9,263 nucleotides of DNA from an uncultured Alistipes sp. GTDB lineage: Bacteria; Bacteroidota; Bacteroidia; Bacteroidales; Rikenellaceae. The DNA is taken from positions 1 through 9,263 of the forward strand of contig CAAGKW010000238.1 of NCBI GenBank assembly GCA_900770585.1. The letters run 5' to 3'. Position numbers and translations under genes: made by a program. This document shows, piece by piece, positions 1 through 5,443 of this stretch (position 1 is its first letter; each line of letters starts with the position of its first letter). Below the pieces are notes generated by a model. It made no database searches, had not been told where the DNA came from, and was given only the letters and a program-made list of their open reading frames with translations.

Positions 1-1387
1 CTACGGTCATTACGCCCGTGATACGATATACGGCGCTCTCGCGGCCCCAAGCACGGTCAGCCAACGACGAACCCATCGCCACCATAAAGGTTACGTAGGT
101 AGTCGAAAGGGGAAGTTTCAATGATGTAGCAACCGAGATCAAAGCTGCCGAAGTGGTCAAGTTTACAGCTGCGCGGATCAAGTCATACTGGGCACTGCCA
201 CGCTCCTCCTCCGACAGAGGTGCGAAACGACGCTCGATACCCTCTTTCATCTTGGTCGGGATCGTGCGCTCGTACCAGTTGTTCATACCGAGGACGGCGC
301 GAACAAACGTACGCGAGAATGCCGACGAACCGAAGCGCTGCTCCTCTTCGTTCTGGCTTGCGAGTTTCAGCTCGGTTTCCGATACGTTGGTCGATTTCTT
401 TGACAACCAGAGAGTTGCCACCATAATCACACCTGCTGCAACCAACAGACCGAAGTTTGCCACTGCGTCATTCTTCAAGCCGCCCATCATCATATTGAGG
501 TCGCCCGTAGCGCGAGCCATCTGGTATGAGTCGTAACCCGCGATGGGTACACCGATGAAGTTCACAAGGTCGTTACCTGCGAATGCCAATGCCAGCGCGA
601 ATGTACCTGCGAGAATGGTGATTTTCAGAATGTTGATATTCAGACGCTGCAAGATCCACAGGATTACGCTGCAAGAAGCCCAAGTGATCAGCAGAGCCAA
701 GCCCATATTCTCGTTCACGTAAGCGATGAATGCCGTACCTGCCAACGGGGCCTTCAAACCCTTGAAGACCGCGAAGTAGACAATCGACGCCATCGAAACG
801 CCGCACCACAGCGCACCCCAATTACGGAAGATCTTGTGGTAGCGGAAGGTGAAGAGCAGTCGCGAGATGTACATCACGAGCATACCGAACGTAAATGCCA
901 GCACCACCGAGAGCAGAATTGCCGAGATGATACCCATCGCGCGATCGGTATTAATGAAGTTGCCCATATCGGCGAAGGTCAGTGCGTCCGAGCCTGCGAT
1001 CTTGAAGATCGAGATTGCGATAGCCGAACCCAACAGACAGAAGATCAGCGATACGGTAGTCGAGGTGGGCAAACCCCAAGTGTTGTAGAGGTCGAGCAGA
1101 ATGGTGTTGGCGAACATTACACCCAGGTAGAGCATCATCACCTCGTGGAACGAGAAGAGCGAGGGGTCGAACATACCGCTACGAGCCACCTCCATCATAC
1201 CACTCGAAGTCAGAGCTCCGATGATGATACCGATCGAGGCTATGAGCATAATTACCTTTTTGGGCGCTGCTTTCGAACCGATTGCTGAGTTAAGGAAATT
1301 AACGGCGTCATTGGTCACGCCGACGAAAAGACCTGCCACGGCCAGAATGCCGAGGACGATTACAATAAACGTGTAAATTGCGCTCAT
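1..1387 (-). CDS. PiT-family inorganic phosphate transporter (partial, C terminus outside window)
   Basis: This is an inner-membrane carrier that takes up inorganic phosphate with a coupling cation. The reading frame starts at an ATG at 1387 (MSAIYTFIVIVLG) and stays open for 462 codons to the window edge, so the stop lies outside. Two copies of the PiT signature are visible: GVTNDAVNFLNS at about residues 23-34 and AGNDLVNFIGVP at about 270-281. LPTSTTVS (about residue 100) and LPLSTTYVTFM (about 425) are the matching serine/threonine-rich PiT segments. Many hydrophobic stretches separated by short polar loops fit a polytopic membrane protein. A charged cytoplasmic-type stretch (ETELKLASQNEEEQRFG, then a basic/acidic run) lies between the second signature and the last segment. 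Known Bacteroidetes homologues are long, often with a C-terminal PhoU-like region, so more sequence is expected to the left. The gene is transcribed divergently from the HU-like gene, from a promoter at 1460-1490. Confidence 0.93.
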   Translation of the reverse strand, partial: MSAIYTFIVIVLGILAVAGLFVGVTNDAVNFLNSAIGSKAAPKKVIMLIASIGIIIGALTSSGMMEVARSGMFDPSLFSFHEVMMLYLGVMFANTILLDLYNTWGLPTSTTVSLIFCLLGSAIAISIFKIAGSDALTFADMGNFINTDRAMGIISAILLSVVLAFTFGMLVMYISRLLFTFRYHKIFRNWGALWCGVSMASIVYFAVFKGLKAPLAGTAFIAYVNENMGLALLITWASCSVILWILQRLNINILKITILAGTFALALAFAGNDLVNFIGVPIAGYDSYQMARATGDLNMMMGGLKNDAVANFGLLVAAGVIMVATLWLSKKSTNVSETELKLASQNEEEQRFGSSAFSRTFVRAVLGMNNWYERTIPTKMKEGIERRFAPLSEEERGSAQYDLIRAAVNLTTSAALISVATSLKLPLSTTYVTFMVAMGSSLADRAWGRESAVYRITGVMTV

Positions 1388-1459
1388 TATTAATATATGT
1401 GAGTTTCTAAATTTACGCTCAGGTTGATTGAGGCTTACAATATCGCGCCAAAATCGCTA

Positions 1460-1490
1460 CAAAAATACGTTTTTAATTGACGTTTTCAAA
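1460..1490 (-). promoter_or_regulatory. Bacteroidetes-type promoter for the phosphate transporter
   Basis: Read on the minus strand, TTTG (1490-1487) is followed after 19 bases by TATTTTTG (1467-1460), a perfect TAnnTTTG -7 element. This matches the known primary-sigma promoter form in Bacteroides. Transcription would start near 1453, giving a leader of about 66 bases before the ATG at 1387. It is the only minus-strand TAnnTTTG match I found in this intergenic region. Confidence 0.65.
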
Positions 1491-1696
1491 TAGTTTTTCT
1501 CAAAATTTATGATACTTTTCGACTTTTTGAACAGCTAATCATTTTGGCGATTGGTTTTGCGTTCTCATAGTGATATAATTATGTTCAAAAAAACTGCCTT
1601 TTTTGCGCCGATACCTTGTCGGAAAATATTCTGGCGGCGATCGCCAAATCCAAATTTTTAAAGTCTGTTCTTCTCTTTTACTGACAAAATGGCAGA

Positions 1697-1740
1697 TTTT
1701 TCGCAAAAAATGACGCATAATCATCGAATTCTGCGAAAAA
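1697..1740. repeat. 9-base inverted repeat next to the HU-operon promoter
   Basis: TTTTTCGCA at 1697-1705 is the exact reverse complement of TGCGAAAAA at 1732-1740, with 26 bases between. The right arm ends 5 bases before the -7 element at 1746, so the pair spans where a -33 contact would lie. It could be a divided operator or a coincidence of A/T-rich sequence. The GC core (CGCA/TGCG) makes chance somewhat less likely, but it cannot be excluded. Confidence 0.35.
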
Positions 1741-1745
1741 AGCTG

Positions 1746-1753
1746 TAATTTTG
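1746..1753 (+). promoter_or_regulatory. Candidate -7 element for the HU-bEBP-lptE-TPR-secG operon
   Basis: TAATTTTG fits TAnnTTTG exactly and would start transcription near 1760, leaving a leader of about 20 bases before the ATG at 1780. No TTG or TTTG lies at the expected distance (about 1722-1727), so the -33 contact is poor. The promoter may therefore be weak or depend on a factor binding the adjacent inverted repeat. Confidence 0.45.
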
Positions 1754-1779
1754 AGCACTTTATTTAAAGTTGCGTAACG

Positions 1780-2577
1780 ATGATTTGTGAATATATTACC
1801 CGATACCTCTTGTTGAACAAACGCCTGGTTGTGCCCAACCTCGGTGCGTTTGTTGTCAATCCCTCGAATGGCGATCTGATTTTTGTCGAGCTGTTGAAGC
1901 AGAACGATGGTGTGTTGATGCGTCAGCTTATGGCTGATGGCCTCACGGAGATCGATTCGATGAATATGATCGACCGTTTTGTCTTCGAGATCCGCCATAA
2001 GGTCGAGAGTGGTGGTACGGCTACACTCAATGGTATTGGCCGTTTGTCGCTGGCCGAGGATGGTCTGTATCGTTTTGAGTACGACCCCGAAGCAGGTCGC
2101 GAGATCGCGGTGCCGGTTACGGTTGAAGAGCCTGCCATTGAGCCTGTTGCTGAGCCCGAGCCTGAGGTAGTTCCCGAGCCTGAACCCGTGAGCGAACCCG
2201 AACCAACGATCGAGGAACCCGCCGAGGAGCCCGCAGTCGAAGAGCAGTCGGAACCTGCGGTTGAAGTGCCCAAGTTCGAGCGCTCGGTGATGGAGCCCGA
2301 ATCGTATGTGAAGGGTCTGCGCTATGGCAAGCCGCAGCGTCCCTCGAAGGACGATATTCGCTATGTGGGCCACAGCACGAGCCGAGGGGTCGACAAGTTT
2401 GTGGTTGTGGCGATTGTGGCTGCACTGCTGGCAGTTGGTGCTATCGTCTATGGCTGGTTGTCGAGCCGCGAGCAGGAGGATATTTACGGCTACGAGGAGG
2501 ATTATGTCGAGCAGGTCGAGGTTGCCGAAGATACGACCGAGCAATTCAATGAGGTCGATAGCGTAAAGGGTAAGTAA
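1780..2577 (+). CDS. Membrane-anchored HU-like (HU-CCDC81 type) DNA-binding protein
   Basis: This 265-residue protein probably binds DNA through an HU/IHF-type fold while anchored in the inner membrane. Residues 1-105 resemble the N terminus of prokaryotic HU-CCDC81-like proteins: a short helix, then LNKRLVVPNLGAFVVNPSNG, and later the HU-like GGTATLNGIGRLSL (about 78-91). Residues 115-163 are a low-complexity linker made mainly of Glu-Pro repeats. A conserved-looking stretch follows (RSVMEPESYVKGLRYGKPQR). One hydrophobic segment spans about 206-227 (KFVVVAIVAALLAVGAIVYGW), followed by an acidic tail of about 38 residues. There is no signal peptide, so the HU part should be cytoplasmic and the tail periplasmic. 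Relatives often end in a SPOR peptidoglycan-binding domain, and I see none here. It is the first gene of the operon, 17 bases before the sigma-54 activator gene. Whether it truly binds DNA is inferred from the family. Confidence 0.8.
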   Translation: MICEYITRYLLLNKRLVVPNLGAFVVNPSNGDLIFVELLKQNDGVLMRQLMADGLTEIDSMNMIDRFVFEIRHKVESGGTATLNGIGRLSLAEDGLYRFEYDPEAGREIAVPVTVEEPAIEPVAEPEPEVVPEPEPVSEPEPTIEEPAEEPAVEEQSEPAVEVPKFERSVMEPESYVKGLRYGKPQRPSKDDIRYVGHSTSRGVDKFVVVAIVAALLAVGAIVYGWLSSREQEDIYGYEEDYVEQVEVAEDTTEQFNEVDSVKGK

Positions 2578-2594
2578 CGAAAAACGAGTAACTT

Positions 2595-3815
2595 ATGGAT
2601 TTACAGTCACTCAAACAGCGCTTCGGAATTATCGGAACGAGTGAGGCCTTGAATCGCGCATTGGAGATTGCGGTTAAGGTCGCTCCGACCGATCTATCAG
2701 TGTTGGTAACCGGAGAGAGTGGTGTGGGTAAGGAGTTCTTTCCGCAAGTGATCCACGCCTATTCGTCGCGCAAACATCAACAATATATTGCTGTGAACTG
2801 CGGTGCAATTCCCGAGGGCACGATCGATTCGGAACTCTTTGGTCACGAAAAGGGCGCGTTTACCGGAGCAACCGAGGCGCGTAAAGGTTACTTCGAGGTG
2901 GCTGATGGTGGTACGATCTTCTTGGACGAGGTGGCCGAGTTGCCTCATTCGACGCAGGTGCGTCTGCTGCGTGTGTTGCAGACTGGCGAATTTATGCGTG
3001 TTGGCTCGTCGAAAGTGCTCAAAACCAATGTCCGCGTCGTTGCCGCAACCAACATCTCGTTGCCGTCGGCCATTGCCGATGGTCGTTTCCGTGAGGATCT
3101 CTACTATCGTCTGAATACGGTACCCATCGAGGTGCCGCCTCTGCGCGAGCGTCGTAGTGATATCTATCTGCTATTCCGCAAGTTTGCGTCGGACGTTGCG
3201 TTGCAATATCGTATGCCTTCGATCACTTTGAGCGACGAGGCTCGCCAGATGTTGGAGTCGTATTATTGGCGTGGCAATATCCGCCAGTTGAAAAACGTAG
3301 CCGAACAGATTTCGGCCATTGAGGAGGCTCGTGTGATCACACCGCAGATTTTGTCGCGCTATTTGCCCGATCAGGACGGTGTGAAGTCGGTATCGGTGAT
3401 CTCGACACCGCACAGCCGCTCGATGCACGATATGAGCGACGAGCGCGAATTGCTCTATAAGGTGCTGTTTGATATGAAGAGCGACATCAACGATTTGAAG
3501 CGAATGTTGGCCGAAGCACTGCGCAAATCACCCGATGTGAGCTACCACCAGCCCACCAGCGAATATAAGGCACTGTTGCCGTCATCGACCATCGACAAGG
3601 ATTACGAAGATGTCGAGCAATATGCCGATAGCGAGGAGGTTACGAATGAGCCTGCTTCGCCCGTTGCGCAGACCAAGGCCGATGCTCAGCGCGAGCAGAT
3701 TGTTCGAGCGTTGCGCAATAACAATGGTCGTCGTCGCGATGCGGCACGTGAGTTGTTTATGTCCGAGCGCACGCTCTATCGCAAGATCAAGGAGCTGGGT
3801 ATTAATGAGTTTTAA
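2595..3815 (+). CDS. Sigma-54-dependent transcriptional activator (AAA+ and Fis-type HTH, no sensor domain)
   Basis: This 406-residue protein is a bacterial enhancer-binding protein that uses ATP to remodel RNA polymerase carrying sigma-54. The AAA+ domain starts almost at the N terminus. Visible motifs are Walker A GESGVGKE (40-47), the sigma-54-contacting loop GAFTGA (87-92), Walker B TIFLDE (107-112), sensor I ATN (151-153), the arginine-finger region FREDLYYRLN (165-174) and sensor II WRGNIRQLKN (235-244; the common form is WPGN). A variable, partly acidic linker (about 260-360) leads to a Fis-type helix-turn-helix at 361-406 (ending RDAARELFMSERTLYRKIKELGI). There is no receiver, GAF or PAS domain, so activity must be controlled by amount, by a partner, or by the linker. 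It lies 17 bases after the HU-like gene and 17 before lptE. The promoters it controls are not visible here. Confidence 0.94.
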   Translation: MDLQSLKQRFGIIGTSEALNRALEIAVKVAPTDLSVLVTGESGVGKEFFPQVIHAYSSRKHQQYIAVNCGAIPEGTIDSELFGHEKGAFTGATEARKGYFEVADGGTIFLDEVAELPHSTQVRLLRVLQTGEFMRVGSSKVLKTNVRVVAATNISLPSAIADGRFREDLYYRLNTVPIEVPPLRERRSDIYLLFRKFASDVALQYRMPSITLSDEARQMLESYYWRGNIRQLKNVAEQISAIEEARVITPQILSRYLPDQDGVKSVSVISTPHSRSMHDMSDERELLYKVLFDMKSDINDLKRMLAEALRKSPDVSYHQPTSEYKALLPSSTIDKDYEDVEQYADSEEVTNEPASPVAQTKADAQREQIVRALRNNNGRRRDAARELFMSERTLYRKIKELGINEF

Positions 3816-3832
3816 TTGCTAAATCAACCGAA

Positions 3833-4351
3833 ATGAAACAACTGAAATATATCGCACTTGCACTTTTGACAGCGACACTTACCGTGCTGCCGAGCTGTAC
3901 GGTGAAGTATTCGTTCTCGGGTGCGTCGATTCCGGCGAACGCGAAGACTGTCAGTATCGCCTATTTCCCGAATAATGCAGCGATGGTGGCTCCGATTTTG
4001 AGTTCGACCTTGACCGAAGCATTGAAGGATCGTTTTGCTCGCCAAACGCGTTTGCAGCAGGTCCCCGATGGTGGCGACCTGGCTTTCGAAGGCGAGATTG
4101 TCAACTATACCTCGACCACGGCGTCGGTTTCGAGTCAGGAGTATGCGGTGCTTAACCGCTTGACAATCACCGTTCGAGTGCGTTTTACGAATGCTCTCGA
4201 ACCTCAGTATAATATCAACAACCGAACATTCTCGGCTTTTGCCGATTACGATTCGAGCAAGTTGTTGCAGGAGGTCGAGGGCTCGTTGATCCCCGAGATC
4301 GTCGAGAAATTGGTTGATGATATCTTTAATGCGGCTGTATCTAATTGGTAG
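3833..4351 (+). CDS. lptE: LptE-family LPS-assembly lipoprotein
   Basis: This 172-residue outer-membrane lipoprotein is the probable partner of LptD in inserting lipopolysaccharide at the cell surface. It has a lipoprotein signal: a short basic start (MKQLKYIALALL), a hydrophobic core, and a lipobox LPSC with the acylated Cys at 22. The mature part carries the Bacteroidetes LptE pattern: YSFSGASIPANAKTVSIAYFPN (31-52, read with the preceding VK), then a region with LTEALKDRFARQTRLQ, and a beta-rich core with VRFTNALEPQ. These mark the LptE/LPS-assembly (SAF/DUF4136-like) fold, used here by resemblance. The order sigma-54 activator, lptE, TPR protein, secG is one I recall as conserved in Bacteroidales, which supports the call. 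The leader is A-rich without a Shine-Dalgarno site. Confidence 0.85.
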   Translation: MKQLKYIALALLTATLTVLPSCTVKYSFSGASIPANAKTVSIAYFPNNAAMVAPILSSTLTEALKDRFARQTRLQQVPDGGDLAFEGEIVNYTSTTASVSSQEYAVLNRLTITVRVRFTNALEPQYNINNRTFSAFADYDSSKLLQEVEGSLIPEIVEKLVDDIFNAAVSNW

Positions 4352-4355
4352 GCAG

Positions 4356-4886
4356 ATGGGTGGCGTGATAGATAAATTTACGGAGCAGGGCGGTACCGCA
4401 GCAACAATCGAGCAGGCAAAGCGCGATCGCGAGACTGTCGTGGCTGAACTCGACGCTCTGATAGCTCGCCACGAGTGGTTTACGGCGGCACGTATTATAC
4501 GCAGTTTGGTCAGTGGAGAGGCTGACGAGGCATTGGATCTGCCATTGCACGCACGCGGAGTGTCGTCGCTGGCTCTGACGGCGGTCGATCCGACAACGCT
4601 GACGGCTATGACCGATGATGATATTATCGAGCGTTTTTTGAAAGTTGGTGACTATCGCATTGTTGCCGAGCAGGGCGACGCTGATGCGGCTCCCGATGTG
4701 GCTTTGTCGGCGGTTTCGGAGGCCGATGACGAGTATGTGAGCGAGGATTTGGCCGAAATCTACCTTTCTCAGGGGCTTTACGAGCAAGCAATTGCAATAT
4801 ATCGTCAATTAAGTTTGCAAAATTCCGAAAAAAGTGTTTACTTTGCCGAGATTATTTCGAAGATAGAGAAAAATATAAACAATTAA
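4356..4886 (+). CDS. Small TPR-like protein of unknown function between lptE and secG
   Basis: I do not know a specific function. The chosen start is the ATG at 4356, 4 bases after the lptE stop, giving 176 residues. An in-frame ATG at 4314 would overlap lptE by 38 bases and add 14 residues with no visible merit. Residues 15-55 form a charged helical region (IEQAKRDRETVVAELDALIA, then HEWFTAARIIRSL). A middle part (60-125) is rich in Ala, Asp and Thr. Residues 128-172 look like one good tetratricopeptide repeat: EDLAEIYLSQGLYEQAIAIYRQL followed by a second helix with YFAEIISKIEK. There is no signal peptide or membrane segment, so it is probably cytoplasmic. A single clear TPR near the C terminus suggests a protein-binding role, perhaps with a product of neighbouring envelope genes. 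That last point is inference. Confidence 0.8.
   Translation: MGGVIDKFTEQGGTAATIEQAKRDRETVVAELDALIARHEWFTAARIIRSLVSGEADEALDLPLHARGVSSLALTAVDPTTLTAMTDDDIIERFLKVGDYRIVAEQGDADAAPDVALSAVSEADDEYVSEDLAEIYLSQGLYEQAIAIYRQLSLQNSEKSVYFAEIISKIEKNINN
4814..4845 (+). promoter_or_regulatory. Possible internal promoter for secG
   Basis: TTTG at 4814-4817 is followed after 20 bases by TTACTTTG (4838-4845), which misses TAnnTTTG by one base in the TA. Transcription would start near 4852, inside the end of the TPR gene, with a leader of about 48 bases before secG. This would let secG be expressed apart from the regulatory operon, which suits a housekeeping Sec subunit. The motif is short and the match imperfect. 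Confidence 0.35.
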
Positions 4887-4899
4887 ACATTAATACACA

Positions 4900-5268
4900 A
4901 TGACTTTTATTTGTATCGTAATCGCAGTCATCGCGCTTTTCCTCATCTTGGCTGTTTTGATGCAGAACCCCAAGAGCGGTATGGCCGCTAACTTTGGCGC
5001 TGCAAATCAGGTTGCAGGTGTTCGCGAGACTAACAACTTCCTCGAAAAGGTAACTTGGGTAACTGCTATTGCTATTGCAGTTTTGAGCTTGGCTACCGTA
5101 TGGGTTATGGACGACGAGCGCGTTGCAGCAAGCAACAACGCCATCTCGAAGGATAGCGAGGCTATTATGGAGAAGATGGGCACTCAGGCAACTATGCCCA
5201 ACCAGGTTGATCTTCCCGTAGAGGAGGCTGCTGAGGCTGCTGCTCCCGCAACTGAGGAGAATAAGTAG
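4900..5268 (+). CDS. secG: Preprotein translocase subunit SecG
   Basis: SecG is the small subunit of the SecYEG channel that exports unfolded proteins across the inner membrane. The 122-residue product has the family plan: membrane helix 1 at about 2-21 (FICIVIAVIALFLILAVL), the conserved loop MQNPKSGMAANFGAANQVAG (21-40), and membrane helix 2 at about 50-70 (KVTWVTAIAIAVLSLATVWV). After helix 2 comes a polar tail of about 50 residues ending in a run rich in Glu, Ala and Pro. The tail makes it longer than the roughly 75-residue core seen in many bacteria. Tails of this kind are common in Bacteroidetes SecG as far as I know. It is the last gene of the run, 13 bases after the TPR gene and just before a strong terminator. 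A possible promoter of its own lies at 4814-4845. Confidence 0.93.
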   Translation: MTFICIVIAVIALFLILAVLMQNPKSGMAANFGAANQVAGVRETNNFLEKVTWVTAIAIAVLSLATVWVMDDERVAASNNAISKDSEAIMEKMGTQATMPNQVDLPVEEAAEAAAPATEENK

Positions 5269-5283
5269 GGCGTTACCGAACGC

Positions 5284-5328
5284 AAAACGATCCGAACTTG
5301 CCGTATGGTAGGTTCGGATTGTTTTTTT
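5284..5328 (+). terminator. Intrinsic terminator after secG
   Basis: A long hairpin starts 16 bases after the secG stop. ATCCGAAC (5290-5297) pairs with GTTCGGAT (5312-5319). The stem continues inward with G-U pairs to CC/GG around a four-base loop (5303-5306), and outward so that AAAAC pairs with GTTTT. Seven T residues (5322-5328) follow. It should end the operon and isolate the merR gene. Confidence 0.88.
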
Positions 5329-5382
5329 GTGCTCTGCGAGAATGAATTTACGCATTTTGAATTAAATAAGTTCACTTTTCTC

Positions 5383-5415
5383 TTGACTCGTACCCAAGGG
5401 CATATATTAACTTTG
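5383..5415 (+). promoter_or_regulatory. Promoter of the MerR-family gene, with unusually long spacer
   Basis: TTG (5383-5385) precedes a perfect -7 element TAACTTTG (5408-5415), with 22 bases between. The spacing is 3 bases more than at the phosphate-transporter promoter in this window. MerR-type regulators classically act on over-long spacers. A small dyad CCC-AA-GGG (5393-5400) is centred exactly at the spacer midpoint (5396.5), where a MerR dimer would sit. Transcription should start near 5422, which decides the start codon of the gene downstream. Confidence 0.6.
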
Positions 5416-5443
5416 CATTCGCTAGCAAATGAATCGTACGATT

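Larger units (their letters stand above)
1388..1779. other. AT-rich divergent intergenic region
   Basis: This 392-base gap separates the minus-strand phosphate transporter from the plus-strand HU-like operon. It holds one good promoter facing left and a weaker -7 element facing right, listed separately. About 250 bases (1491-1745) lie between them without a gene. That stretch is AT-rich with homopolymer A and T runs. It contains a perfect 10-base palindrome GGCGATCGCC at 1636-1645, and the 9-mer TTTGGCGAT at 1543-1551 returns inverted as ATCGCCAAA at 1640-1648. An open 61-codon minus-strand frame here (1724-1539) has no recognisable family or sensible composition, and I do not call it. I see no tRNA, riboswitch or small-RNA structure that I can support. 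Confidence 0.6.

Noticed and set aside
836..1288. A 150-codon plus-strand frame rich in His, Glu and Arg.
   Set aside because: It lies opposite the PiT transporter, whose signatures establish the real frame, and its composition is typical of antisense to membrane-protein codons.
1539..1724. A 61-codon minus-strand frame inside the divergent intergenic region.
   Set aside because: It has no family resemblance, no promoter of its own that I can see, and an unlikely composition rich in aromatic and basic residues. It overlaps the candidate operator repeats.
1600..1780. A sigma-54 (-24/-12) promoter before the HU-like gene, suggested by the TGGCGG sequence at 1632-1637.
   Set aside because: No GC or TGC element lies at the required spacing after the GG, and an ordinary Bacteroidetes -7 element is closer to the start codon.
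1923..2273. A minus-strand frame with a Gly-Ser repeat composition.
   Set aside because: It is the antisense reading of the Glu-Pro linker of the HU-like protein, and its apparent repeats come only from that low-complexity DNA.
1678..2544. A 288-codon open frame on the minus strand opposite the HU-like gene.
   Set aside because: Its translation is rich in His, Arg, Asn and Leu with no recognisable family. It runs opposite a gene with clear domains and is a by-product of that gene's codon pattern.
4314..4355. An upstream in-frame ATG for the TPR-like gene.
   Set aside because: It would overlap lptE by 38 bases and add 14 residues with no conserved look. The ATG at 4356 fits the tight, non-overlapping spacing of the operon.
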